From Deltaproteobacteria bacterium (lineage in GTDB: Bacteria; Myxococcota_A; Polyangia; DRWM01; JAAZOP01), in the NCBI GenBank assembly GCA_016218765.1, contig JACRCZ010000132.1, positions 1 to 64,000 of the forward strand: 64,000 bases of DNA, in the 5' to 3' direction. This document shows, piece by piece, positions 38,600-47,322 of the stretch. The notes under the pieces are model-generated. The model was not told where the DNA came from, did not search any database, and was given only the letters and a program-made list of their open reading frames with translations. The position numbers and the translations under genes are program-made. The first letter of the stretch is position 1. Each line of letters opens with the position of its first letter.

Positions 38600-40249
38600 G
38601 TGGACAAGGGACTCGCCATCGGCATCGACCTCGGCACGACCACCTCGCTCGCTTCGATCGGCATGCCGGACGGCAAGCCGCGGCTGCTGCGCGACCCCCA
38701 GGGGCACGGCATCATCCCCTCGGTCGTCTCGCTCCTGCCCGACGGCCGCATCCTGGTCGGCCAGCGGGCCAAGGACCGCATCGTGCTGGATCCGGAGCAC
38801 ACGTTCTATTCCACCAAGCGCTTCATCGGGCGCGACATGCGGCTGGACGAGAACTCCTGGGCCGCGGCCGCCTTCTCCTACCACATCGTCTCCGGCGACA
38901 ACGGCACGCCGTGCGTCGAGGCGTACGGGCGCACGTACACGCTGACGGACGTCGCCGCGATGATCCTGACCTATATGAAGAAGGTCGCCGAGCAGGCCGC
39001 GGGGATGCCGGTCACGCGCGCCGTGATCACGGTCCCCGCGAACTTCAACGACGTCCAGCGCGCCACGACCCGCCAGGCGGGCGAGCGCGCCGGGTTCGAG
39101 GTCCTGCGCGTCCTCAACGAGCCCACGTCGGCGGCGCTGGCCTACGGTCTGGAGCGCACGAAGGAGAACGAGCGTATCGCCGTCTACGATTTCGGCGGCG
39201 GCACCTTCGACATGACGATCCTGGAGATGCGGGGCGACGTCTACGAGGTCCTGGCCACGGCCGGCAACACGATGCTCGGCGGCGACGACTTCGATCGCCG
39301 GATCCTCGACCGCATGGTCCACGCCGTCCAGGAGTCCACGGGGCGCCATCCCAACGAGAACCAGGCGTTCCACCAGAAGCTGTTCCTGGCGGCAGAGCGC
39401 CTGAAGTGCCAGCTCTCGGACTGGCTCGTCGCGGGCTACACCGAGCGCGGGGTGGAGCTGGGCGGCAAGACGATCGATTTCCACTTCGAGCTGAGCCGCG
39501 AGGAGTTCAACCAGGCCTGCGGCGACCTTGTCGACACCAGCTTCGACGTCTGCGACGAGGCGTTGCGGCTGGCGAACTGCACGCTCACCTCGATCGATCA
39601 GATCATCCTCGTCGGCGGGACGACGCGCGTCCCCCTGCTGCGCGAGCGCGTGACGAAGTACTTCCTCCGCCCGCCGCTCGCCAACGTCCAGCCCGATACC
39701 GTCGTGTCGCTCGGCGCCGCCATCCAGGCGTTCGCGCTCGGCGGCGGACCCGCGATGTGGCCGCCGCCCGAGCGCATGCCTGCGGCCATGGAGCGTCTGG
39801 CCGCGACCGCGGCCAGCGAGGCGACCCGCATGGTGTCGCTCGATGCCATCGGGCCGGGCCCGGCGTCCGGCTCGGCCGAGCCGCCGACGCGCTCGCTGCC
39901 GCTCGCGGCGGTTCGTGCGGCCGCCGAGGCGTCGGCGGGGGAGGGTCCGACGCGCGCGGTGCCGTTGGCGCAGGTTCGTGCGGCCGCCGAGGCGTCGGCG
40001 TCGGGCGAAGGTCCGACGCGTGCGGTCCCGTTGTCCGCCGTGCGCGAGGCGGCCGAGGCGGCCGACGCGCGGGCGCAGGCCGATGCGAGCGCGGCGGCGG
40101 CGGCGCAGGCGGCCGCCGGCGCGGGGGTGATGGATCCCGGGCTTGCGGCGGCCGAGGCGCTGCTTGCGGCGGCCGAGGAGTCGGAGGCGAAGCAGGCGGA
40201 GCGCGTCGAGGAGCGGGCGGTGCGGGCCGTGGACGTGTTCCTGGAGTAG
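38600..40249 (+). CDS. Hsp70-family protein: ATPase domain and repeat linker, ends at an amber codon
   Basis: 549 aa. Residues 1-381 form a complete Hsp70 nucleotide-binding domain: [40 protein letters not shown] (Thr202 equals the DnaK autophosphorylation site) and LVGGTTRVP. Instead of the short DnaK linker there are about 165 residues of Ala/Glu/Arg-rich sequence with four TRxVxL motifs, three within tandem 21-22-residue repeats (428-490). Translation stops at TAG 40247-40249, before any substrate-binding domain. The same frame then continues, with coding-like composition, into the peptide-binding domain at 40328-41263. Start is GTG 38600. Confidence 0.88.
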   Translation: MDKGLAIGIDLGTTTSLASIGMPDGKPRLLRDPQGHGIIPSVVSLLPDGRILVGQRAKDRIVLDPEHTFYSTKRFIGRDMRLDENSWAAAAFSYHIVSGDNGTPCVEAYGRTYTLTDVAAMILTYMKKVAEQAAGMPVTRAVITVPANFNDVQRATTRQAGERAGFEVLRVLNEPTSAALAYGLERTKENERIAVYDFGGGTFDMTILEMRGDVYEVLATAGNTMLGGDDFDRRILDRMVHAVQESTGRHPNENQAFHQKLFLAAERLKCQLSDWLVAGYTERGVELGGKTIDFHFELSREEFNQACGDLVDTSFDVCDEALRLANCTLTSIDQIILVGGTTRVPLLRERVTKYFLRPPLANVQPDTVVSLGAAIQAFALGGGPAMWPPPERMPAAMERLAATAASEATRMVSLDAIGPGPASGSAEPPTRSLPLAAVRAAAEASAGEGPTRAVPLAQVRAAAEASASGEGPTRAVPLSAVREAAEAADARAQADASAAAAAQAAAGAGVMDPGLAAAEALLAAAEESEAKQAERVEERAVRAVDVFLE

Positions 40250-40327
40250 CCCGCGGCTCCGCCGTCGAAGGCCACCAAGCGGTGGCGCGCGCTCGGGCGC
40301 GCCGCGGCCGCGCCCAAGCCGCCGCCC

Positions 40328-41263
40328 GTGCCTCCGCCGGTTTTCGCCTCGCGCCGAACCGGGGAGGCGTCCGCGCCGGAGCCTCCTCCTCCTCCTGCCA
40401 GTCCGCCGCCGTTGCCGGGGGCGTTCGGGGCGTCGCCCCCGCCTCCGCCCGCGGCGCCGGGGCGGTTTCCGCCTCTTCCCGGCGTGACGGGCGAGCCGCC
40501 GCCGCTGCCCGGAGCGCTGGGGCTCGGGCCGCCGCCGCTGCCGCCGGGGGGGCCCGTCGGGTCTTCGCCGCTTCCCGAGATCCTCGGCGGGCCGCCCGCT
40601 CCGCCCGCCGGGCCGCCGCCGCTGCCGTTCGCGGCCGCGCCGCCTCCCGCCGGATCCGAGCTGGACCTCGGTGCCGTCGCGCCGCTTCCGGCGGGCGCGG
40701 AGACACACGGCGTTCCGGGGCTGCGGGCGACGTTGGAGCCGCCCGACGGACTGGGTCAGCCGGCCGGGCACGCCGGAAGGCGCGCCGGGGGACCGCCGTT
40801 GCCCGATCCCGCGATCGCCGCCGCGATGGCCGCCGCGCCGGCCCTGACGCAGGAGGCGATGGCCTCGATCCTCGCCGGCACCGCCGCCGCACCCCGACCC
40901 GCGCCCGTGCTGCTCGACGTCACCCCGATGTCGCTGGGCATCCAGACCGTCGGCGGCAACGTCGAGGCCATCATCCGGCGCAACTCGCAGGTGCCGGTCG
41001 AGCAGAGCCGGATGTTCGCGACGACGTCCGACGAGCAGACGGCGGTGGTGATCCGCGTTTGCCAGGGCGAATCGACGAAGGTGGCGGACAACGTCGTGCT
41101 GGGCGAGATGACCCTGCTCGACCTGCCGCCGATGCCGCGCGGCCAGGTCGTGGTCAAGGTCACGTTCGAGATCAACACCGACGGCATCCTCAGCGCGACG
41201 GCGCTCGACAACCGGACGAAGAAGGCGCAACGGGTCCGCATCACGCTCTTCGGCGGCGGCTAG
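40328..41263 (+). CDS. Hsp70 substrate-binding (beta) domain portion, in frame after the amber codon
   Basis: 311 aa from GTG 40328, the first possible start after the TAG. Residues 1-185 are a Pro/Leu/Gly-rich linker (PPPLPG repeats). Residues about 190-308 are a clear Hsp70 SBD-beta: PVLLDVTPMSLGIQTVGG, IIRRNSQVPVEQSRMFATTS, DEQTAVVIRVCQGES and FEINTDGILSATALD. It ends at TLFGGG, so the helical lid is absent. There is no Shine-Dalgarno before GTG 40328; ATG 40859 has AGGAGG 2 nt upstream and would give a 134-aa SBD alone. It may be made only by amber readthrough. Confidence 0.75.
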   Translation: MPPPVFASRRTGEASAPEPPPPPASPPPLPGAFGASPPPPPAAPGRFPPLPGVTGEPPPLPGALGLGPPPLPPGGPVGSSPLPEILGGPPAPPAGPPPLPFAAAPPPAGSELDLGAVAPLPAGAETHGVPGLRATLEPPDGLGQPAGHAGRRAGGPPLPDPAIAAAMAAAPALTQEAMASILAGTAAAPRPAPVLLDVTPMSLGIQTVGGNVEAIIRRNSQVPVEQSRMFATTSDEQTAVVIRVCQGESTKVADNVVLGEMTLLDLPPMPRGQVVVKVTFEINTDGILSATALDNRTKKAQRVRITLFGGG

Positions 41264-41273
41264 GCGGCAGAAG

Positions 41274-41810
41274 GTGGACGAGACCGAGTTCCGGCAGTGG
41301 GCCGCGGCGATCCATCGGGCCTTCGCGGCCCTGGACTCGTCGTCCTACTACCAGGTGCTCGGCGTGGGCCCCGCCGACCCGCAGGAACTGATCCGCCGGG
41401 CCTTCCACCGGCGGGCGACGCAGCTCCACCCGGATCGGCACCGCGACACGCCGGAGCCCGCGCGCTCCGAGGTCTACGCGCTGTTCAAACGCATGACCGA
41501 GGCCTACCGGGTGCTGATCGATCACGACCTGCGGCACTCCTACGACGCCGGACTGCCGTCCGGCCGGTTGCGGCTGACCGACGAGGTCGAGGCGTCGCGT
41601 CCGAAGTCGGAGGACGACGAGCTGCGCACGCCCGCCGGCCGCCGGCACTACCGTGCCGCGAAGGACGCGCTGGCCGCCGGGGACGTGCAGGGTGCCGAGC
41701 TGAACCTCTCGCTCGCGATGTCCCACGAGCCCGATTCGCCCCTCCTGGCCAAGCTGTTCGCCGACGTCCGTGCCCGCCGCGCGCTGCGCCAAACCGGTCG
41801 ATCGGGTTGA
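41274..41810 (+). CDS. J-domain protein (DnaJ-like Hsp70 co-chaperone)
   Basis: 178 aa from GTG 41274, 10 nt after the Hsp70 C-terminal part. The J domain covers about 22-95 (SSYYQVLGVGPADPQELIRRAF) with the essential HPD at 52-54. After a charged linker the C-terminal 60 residues (RRHYRAAKDALAAGDVQGAELNLSLAM) form a TPR-like helical pair that could hold clients or partners. There is no Gly/Phe region or zinc finger, so it is a class III J-protein. It presumably stimulates the adjacent Hsp70 ATPase. Confidence 0.88.
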   Translation: MDETEFRQWAAAIHRAFAALDSSSYYQVLGVGPADPQELIRRAFHRRATQLHPDRHRDTPEPARSEVYALFKRMTEAYRVLIDHDLRHSYDAGLPSGRLRLTDEVEASRPKSEDDELRTPAGRRHYRAAKDALAAGDVQGAELNLSLAMSHEPDSPLLAKLFADVRARRALRQTGRSG

Positions 41811-41826
41811 GGCTGGTGGCTCGTAG

Positions 41827-43632
41827 CTACCTGCCCGCCTGGACCATCCCGTGGGTCGTGATGTTGGGTCTGCCGTCGGCGCCGGCGAGCGATCGCACGG
41901 CGCACGTGACGCCGTTCCACGTCACCGCGGCCACGCGCCAGAAGTCGCTGGAATCCATGCCCGTGAGACCGCCGTTGGTCAGCGTGACGGGGCCGAACTC
42001 GACCGGGGGCCCCGACTCGCACACGCCGCTCGTCGAGGCGCAGTAGATGCGGACGTGGACCTGCGAGGGGCCCCATTCCGACGCGTCGTAGTAGTGGACG
42101 CCCACCAGGTACTCGGCGCCGACGACCGGGTTGTCGATGTTGATGTTCTCGGGCCCGTGGCCCTCGACGTCGTCCAGATCCAGCCGCGGGTTGTCCTCCG
42201 TCCCGGGGCTGTCCCATTCCAGCACCGCTCCGTAGCTGGCGTTGCAATTGGCGTAGTAGCAGTCCAGGCCGGTGACCCAGGCCGTCGCCGTCGGGTGGAG
42301 GAGGTGCAGGTCCACGTCCGTGGCATCGCAGCCGACCGGGTAGCCCGGCGAGGCGCACGAGCGATCGGGGGGGTTCCAGTACATCTCGACGCGCAGGCCC
42401 TCGGAGGGGACGGCGACGACCTCGAACGTGCAGGAGCCCCGGTTGCCGTCGTCGTCCTGGACGGTCAGCGTGATGCCGAAGCGGCCCGCGATGTCGGGGA
42501 AGAAGCTGGTCGTGGCGCCGTCGGCGGGGGAGGGCGGATCGGCGGCCGAGCCTTCCGGCAGCGTGGTCAGCTCCCAGTGGTAGCCGACGATCGTGCCGTC
42601 GTCCACGCCGTTCCCGGTCAACGTGATCGTGTTCAGCGGCACCGTGCACGCTTCCGCCGGGCAGATCGCGTCCGGGCCGCTCGGCGTCGCGTTCACCACC
42701 ACCTCGCACTCCGACGACAGACCGCGCAGGTTCGTCGCCGTCGCCCGCAGCACGTAGCGGCCCCGCTTGTCAGGCGTGAGCGAGGGGCTCGCCGCGTCCG
42801 GCGGCGTCGGCGACGGCCCCGCCGAATCGGCAGGCCAGCTCAGGAGCGCCCAGCTCCACGTGACCGCGTCCCCGTTCAACACCGGAATCGGAGGGATCGC
42901 GAACGCGCGGCGCGTCGGGGTCGAATACTCCTCCTCGGGGCAGTCGAGCGGCGGAGCGCCGATGGCGGTGACCTCCACGAGGCACTGGCCACGATAGCCG
43001 CGATCGTCGATGACCTCGAACCGCACCTCGTACTCGCCTTCCAGGTCCGCGGTGAACGCGGTCGAGGCGGCGTCGGGGGGCACGAGCGTCGGGTGGGCGC
43101 CGTCGGGCTGCGCGCGCACGGTCCAGAGGAACCCGACGATCGTCCCGTCGAGGTCGTCGCCGTCGCCTTCGAGCGTCACCGGCACGCCGACTCGCGCGTC
43201 GGTCACGTCCGGTGGGCAAAGCGCGGTGGGCGGGTTGGCGACCGAGTGCACGGTGCACTCGCAGGAGTCCGCCTGGCCGGCCGAGTCCGTGATCTCCAGC
43301 CGCACGACCCAGTCGCCCAGCATGTCCGGCGTGAAGCTGGTGTACGGCGTGTGCACCGGAGAAATCGTCGCCGTCGAGCCTGCCGGGGACCGGCTGAAGC
43401 TCCACGCGTACTCGAGGTCGCCTTCCCGGTCCGTGCCCCCGCCCTCGATGACGGTCAGCTTGCCGGGCGAGCTCCACAGCTCGGCATCGGGACACCGCGC
43501 CGTCGGCGGGAGATCGATGACCTCCTCGACCTCCGCGACGGCGTCGCTGCCGATATCCTCTTCCCCGAGCCCGGTTTTGGCCCCGCAGCCCGCCAGGAGC
43601 ATGAGGGCGAGCGCCGCTGTCGTTGTTCTCAT
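41827..43632 (-). CDS. PKD-repeat lipoprotein
   Basis: 601 aa. Lipobox LLAGC (12-16). At least four PKD-like Ig repeats follow, recognisable by the pattern YAWSFSRSPAGS, GFLWTVRAQPDGA, WSWALLSWPADS and YHWELTTLPEGS, each followed by F.PD..G.Y or similar. The last 190 residues (DVDLHLLHPTATAW, NINIDNPVVGAEYLVGVHYY) are a beta-sandwich common in myxobacterial surface lipoproteins. Likely a cell-surface scaffold. Its ATG overlaps the PP2C stop by 4 nt, so the two are translationally coupled. Confidence 0.82.
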   Translation of the reverse strand: MRTTTAALALMLLAGCGAKTGLGEEDIGSDAVAEVEEVIDLPPTARCPDAELWSSPGKLTVIEGGGTDREGDLEYAWSFSRSPAGSTATISPVHTPYTSFTPDMLGDWVVRLEITDSAGQADSCECTVHSVANPPTALCPPDVTDARVGVPVTLEGDGDDLDGTIVGFLWTVRAQPDGAHPTLVPPDAASTAFTADLEGEYEVRFEVIDDRGYRGQCLVEVTAIGAPPLDCPEEEYSTPTRRAFAIPPIPVLNGDAVTWSWALLSWPADSAGPSPTPPDAASPSLTPDKRGRYVLRATATNLRGLSSECEVVVNATPSGPDAICPAEACTVPLNTITLTGNGVDDGTIVGYHWELTTLPEGSAADPPSPADGATTSFFPDIAGRFGITLTVQDDDGNRGSCTFEVVAVPSEGLRVEMYWNPPDRSCASPGYPVGCDATDVDLHLLHPTATAWVTGLDCYYANCNASYGAVLEWDSPGTEDNPRLDLDDVEGHGPENINIDNPVVGAEYLVGVHYYDASEWGPSQVHVRIYCASTSGVCESGPPVEFGPVTLTNGGLTGMDSSDFWRVAAVTWNGVTCAVRSLAGADGRPNITTHGMVQAGR

Positions 43633-44456
43633 GCCTGTTTCCCCGCCCGCGCGCTGGGAAGGACGTGGCGCAGCCCCGGGTCGGTCGGGAGCCGGCCGTA
43701 GCCCTCGACCTCGACCACCAGGGCCGTGATGTTGTCCTTCCCTCCGCGCTCGTTCGCCATCGCCACGAAACGCCTCGCGGATCGCTCCAGTCCCAGCTCC
43801 ATGATCTTCGGGATCTCCGGGTGCTTGAGGTAGCCGTGCAGGCCGTCGGAGCAGAGCAGGAAGCAGTCCCCGGGCTTGACCGGGAAGATCTGCGTGTCGA
43901 CCTGGACGTACTCGTGGCTCCCCACCGCCCTCGTGATGACGTTGTGGTCCGTGATCTGTCGCGCCTCGGCCAGCGTCAGGAGCCCCTGCTTCACCTGCCA
44001 ATTGACCAGCGTGTGGTCGTCCGTCATCTGCACCACGTCGCCTTCGCGCACGCAGTACACCCGGCTGTCGCCGACCTGCGCGGTCACCCCGAACCCCTCG
44101 GCGATGAGCAGCGCCGAGATCGTGGTCCCCATCCCCTGCCGCGCCGGCGACTGCTGGGCGATGCCGAAGACCAGGAACGCCGCGGACTGGATGGCGGACT
44201 CGAGCAGCCGCGTCAGGTTGCGCGCCTCGTCGATCCCCTCGGGATGCTCGTTGAAACGCACGATGACGTCCACCCCGCCGGAAACCATGCTGTGGATCGC
44301 GTCGATCGACTCCTGGCTCGCCACCTCGCCCGCCGCGTGACCGCCCATCCCGTCCGCCACCACGAAGAGGCCCAGCTCGTCCGAGCGCAGGAACGAGTCC
44401 TCGTTGATCTGGCGGCGGCGGCCGATGTCGGTGGCGGCGAAGGAGCGACAGTACAT
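43629..44456 (-). CDS. PP2C-family Ser/Thr protein phosphatase
   Basis: 275 aa. Metal-binding motifs INEDS (17-21), VADGMGG (33-39), GDSRVY, LCSDGL and GKDNITALVV are all conserved, so it should dephosphorylate phospho-Ser/Thr proteins with Mn/Mg. No membrane segment. It is followed by the PKD lipoprotein gene with a 4-nt overlap and is the natural antagonist of the kinase at 37533-38552. It diverges from the small gene at 44538. Confidence 0.92.
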   Translation of the reverse strand: MYCRSFAATDIGRRRQINEDSFLRSDELGLFVVADGMGGHAAGEVASQESIDAIHSMVSGGVDVIVRFNEHPEGIDEARNLTRLLESAIQSAAFLVFGIAQQSPARQGMGTTISALLIAEGFGVTAQVGDSRVYCVREGDVVQMTDDHTLVNWQVKQGLLTLAEARQITDHNVITRAVGSHEYVQVDTQIFPVKPGDCFLLCSDGLHGYLKHPEIPKIMELGLERSARRFVAMANERGGKDNITALVVEVEGYGRLPTDPGLRHVLPSARAGKQA

Positions 44457-44537
44457 GGACGTGCCCTCTCTCGGTCCCCCCGGTGAATCCCGTCCCGCCC
44501 TTGCACGGGCCACCTGAAAACTAGCATATTCCGTCTG

Positions 44538-44864
44538 ATGACGCACGCGCGCGACTCGGTCCGGTCGCTCGCGCAGCCCGCCCGGCTCGTCGAGCAGCTC
44601 GAGCACGTGGCGGCGGCCGTGGGACTGGAGGTGCGACGCGAGCGGCTGGAGATCGGCGATGCACGGGCGCCCGGCGGGTTGTGCCGCCTCGATGGCCGGC
44701 AGGTCTGCATCCTGGCCATCGACCTCACCGCCGATGAGGAGGCGCGTGCGCTGGCGCGTGCGCTCCTGCACTTCGATCTCGACGCCGTCTACGTCGCGCC
44801 CGCGGTGCGGGAGTACCTGGAGCGGGTGGGGGAGGGCGAAGCGAATGAACGTGCGAAGAAGTGA
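44538..44864 (+). CDS. Small hypothetical protein
   Basis: 108 aa. It begins MTHARDSVRSLAQPARLVEQLEHVAAAVGLEVRRERLEIGD, has a central CILAIDLTADEEARALARALLHFDL and ends in charged residues. The alternation suggests a small alpha/beta fold; no family is recognised. A CATATT box 7 nt before the ATG and no Shine-Dalgarno suggest leaderless expression. No signal peptide. Confidence 0.55.
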   Translation: MTHARDSVRSLAQPARLVEQLEHVAAAVGLEVRRERLEIGDARAPGGLCRLDGRQVCILAIDLTADEEARALARALLHFDLDAVYVAPAVREYLERVGEGEANERAKK

Positions 44865-44920
44865 TCTTGTCCGTCCGGGCCATTCACCTAGCCGGAGTGG
44901 TTCCGAGGCGTGTGGGGGCC

Positions 44921-45001
44921 GGGAACAGGCAGCCGTCGACCGGCAACCGGCAACCGGCGATGATCATTGCCTGTTGCCTGTTGCCTGTTGCCTCTTGCCT
45001 G
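44921..45001. repeat. Short tandem and inverted repeat array (CGGCAAC and TTGCCTG units)
   Basis: CGGCAAC units around 44941-44958 and five 7-nt TTGCCTG/TTGCCTC units at 44967-45001. The GGCAAC-type and TTGCC-type arms can pair. It lies in the 180-nt gap before the ClC channel gene; no gene is seen in that gap. Confidence 0.6.
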
Positions 45002-45044
45002 TTTGGTGCTCCGCGACCGGCGCCATCATGGCAGGGTAGCCCCC

Positions 45045-47264
45045 GTGGCAAACGATTCTCCCAGGCGCACGCGCAGCTCCCAGCCCCCTGGCTCGACCGG
45101 GTCGCCGGGGCGGCCCTCGGATCCTCCGCGCTTCGCGACGGACCCGCATCTTTCCGCCGTCCGCCGCCCGGGGCCGTTTTCCGTCGTGGATCGCGTGCTT
45201 GGCGGCGAGCTGGGCGGGACCGTGGCCCTGGCTGGGGTCCTCGGTGCCGCCGTCGGCCTGCTCGCCTGGAGCGTGCTCGTCGTCGCGGGCGAGGGCTGCC
45301 GGCTGGTGTGGGGCGGAGCCGAGGTTGTCCCGCAGCTGGGCGATCATCCCTGGTGGCTGCGCCTGCTCATCCCCGCGCTTGGCGGCCTGGCCTGCGGCCT
45401 CGTCGTCCGCCTGCTCGGCGCGCGCGACGCGGGTCTCAACGCCGCGGAGCTGATCGACGACATCGGCCGGCGCGGCGGGCGCGTCGACTTCCCCCGGGCC
45501 GTCGTCCGCACCCTTGGCTCGGTCTTCGTCGTCGTCGGGGGCGGGGCGGTCGGCCCCGAGGGTCCGATCGTGCATGCCGGGGGCGCGGTGGGCTCCGCGG
45601 CGCGCGCGCTGGGCGTCGAGGGCCAGCGCCTGCGGGTCCTTGTCGCCTGCGGGGCGGCGGCCGGCATCGCGGCCGTCGTCGGCGCACCGATCGCCGGCAC
45701 GCTGTTCGCGGCCGAGGTGCTCCTGGGAGCGGCCCATCGTCGCGCACTCCTTCCCATCGCCGTCGCCGCCGCCTTCGCCTTCGCGGTGCGGGCCGTGCTT
45801 CATGGCGCGGGAGGCCTGGTCGAGCTGGTCGCCATCGACCGGCTGCCGGAGGCGCTCGGGCCGTTGGGGTGGGGCGCCGTCGCCGGAGCGGCCGTCCTGG
45901 GCGTGCTCGCCGGTGTCGTCGGCGCCGCGTTCGGGCGTGTCCTGGCGGTCACGGAGGAGGTCTTCGAGGCGGTTCCGCTGCCCACCTGGGTCCTGCCGGC
46001 GCTGGGCGGCCTGATGGTCGGCCTCATGGGACTCGTCCTGCCCCGCGCCGCCGGCCACGGCTACGGCGGATCCCTGGCCGAACTCGCCGCGCACGGGCCG
46101 AACGCGGTCGCGCTCGCGCTGTGCCTCGTCGTCTGGCGGCTCCTCGCCTCGTCCCTCACCCTCGGCTCCGGCGGCGCCGGCGGCACCCTGGTCACCACGC
46201 TCGTGATGGGCGGGGCCCTGGGCGCGGCGTTCTCCGCGGGCGCCGCCCGACTGGACCTGGGAGATCCGGCCGCCCTGGCCGGCGCCTACACCTTCGTGGG
46301 CGCCGTCGCCGTGCTCGCCGGCGCGACCCACGCCGCGCTCATGTCGGTCGTCCTGCTGTTCGAGGTCACTCGCGAGCCGGCCCTGCTCCTGCCGGGCATC
46401 GTCGCCGCCGGCGCCGCCGTCGTCGCCGCGTCTGCCGTCTCCAAGGAGACGATCCATACGCTCAGCCTCCGACGCCACGGCGGACGCACCCGCAGACCGG
46501 TCGGGGAATCGTCCGTGATGGACGAGACCTCCGTCGCCGCGCTCGTCACCGCCGACGCCGACCGCATCGGCCGCGGCGAGCCGCTGTCGAAGCTCGTCCA
46601 CAAGGTCCTCGACGGCGGCACGATGTACCAGCACGTCGTCGACGAGAACGGCAAGCTCCTGGGCACCGTCTCCCTCCAGGAAGTCGGCCCGCTCCTGCGC
46701 GAGGACGGCGTGGAAGGGCTCCTCCTGGCCTACGACGTGATGCGCGCGCCGCCCGTCTCCGTCACCCGCGCCGACTGCCTTAGCACCTGCATGGAACGCT
46801 TCGGCCACGTCGACGCCGACGAGCTTCCCGTCATCGACGGCGCCGGCGTCCTCGTCGGGCGCGTCACCCGCAAGGACGTCCTCGCGTTCTACGCGCGCGA
46901 GGTCCTGGAGCGCCGGGACAGCGGGATGAAGTTCATCGCCCGCGCCGAGCGCTCCGCGCCGGCCGACGGGAGCGTCGCCGACGAGTCGTCGGAGTTGGTG
47001 ACCGATTTCGTCGAGGTCCCGCCGGGACACGCCGTGGAAGGGATGGCCATCCCGCCCGGGGTCGTCGGCCGGACGCTGATCGAGCTCAACTTGCGGTCGC
47101 GTTTCGGCGTGGCCGTGATTAGCATGCGTCGTCGGACGCCGGGGGGTGGAAGGATCTCGCTTGTGGCCCCCGATCCGGCCATGCCGTTGCGGGCAGGGGA
47201 CGTCGTCGTCCTCGCGGGGCCCAAGGAGCAGATCGAGCGGCTTCGGAAACTGGTCGGCGAATGA
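45045..47264 (+). CDS. ClC-type chloride channel/antiporter with CBS pair and TrkA-C domain
   Basis: 739 aa from GTG 45045. The channel domain (about 50-480, 10 or more hydrophobic helices) has the selectivity-filter segments GGGAVGPEGPIVHAGG, with the gating-glutamate position kept, and LGSGGAGGTLVTT. Next come two CBS motifs (about 495-620; VVDENGKLLGTVSLQE, VIDGAGVLVGRVTRKDVLAF) and a TrkA-C/RCK-C domain (about 655-739; ELNLRSRFGVAVISMRR). It moves chloride or another anion across the inner membrane; CBS and RCK-C parts would sense nucleotides or other ligands. Confidence 0.88.
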   Translation: MANDSPRRTRSSQPPGSTGSPGRPSDPPRFATDPHLSAVRRPGPFSVVDRVLGGELGGTVALAGVLGAAVGLLAWSVLVVAGEGCRLVWGGAEVVPQLGDHPWWLRLLIPALGGLACGLVVRLLGARDAGLNAAELIDDIGRRGGRVDFPRAVVRTLGSVFVVVGGGAVGPEGPIVHAGGAVGSAARALGVEGQRLRVLVACGAAAGIAAVVGAPIAGTLFAAEVLLGAAHRRALLPIAVAAAFAFAVRAVLHGAGGLVELVAIDRLPEALGPLGWGAVAGAAVLGVLAGVVGAAFGRVLAVTEEVFEAVPLPTWVLPALGGLMVGLMGLVLPRAAGHGYGGSLAELAAHGPNAVALALCLVVWRLLASSLTLGSGGAGGTLVTTLVMGGALGAAFSAGAARLDLGDPAALAGAYTFVGAVAVLAGATHAALMSVVLLFEVTREPALLLPGIVAAGAAVVAASAVSKETIHTLSLRRHGGRTRRPVGESSVMDETSVAALVTADADRIGRGEPLSKLVHKVLDGGTMYQHVVDENGKLLGTVSLQEVGPLLREDGVEGLLLAYDVMRAPPVSVTRADCLSTCMERFGHVDADELPVIDGAGVLVGRVTRKDVLAFYAREVLERRDSGMKFIARAERSAPADGSVADESSELVTDFVEVPPGHAVEGMAIPPGVVGRTLIELNLRSRFGVAVISMRRRTPGGGRISLVAPDPAMPLRAGDVVVLAGPKEQIERLRKLVGE

Positions 47265-47265
47265 A

Positions 47266-47276
47266 ACATAATATGT
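47266..47276. promoter_or_regulatory. AT-rich palindrome in the lon promoter region
   Basis: ACATA-A-TATGT is a perfect 11-nt palindrome in an otherwise GC-rich setting, about 47 nt before the lon ATG, overlapping a possible -10 (TAATAT, 47269-47274). It could be an operator; no regulator can be named. Confidence 0.35.
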
Positions 47277-47322
47277 CTTATGCGACACGAAAGGTCCGGG
47301 AAAACCGGGGTGAGGCCCAAGC

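Noticed and set aside
44921-45001. Possible CRISPR array because of repeated 7-nt units
   Set aside because: Units are too short and contiguous, with no spacers and no cas genes nearby.
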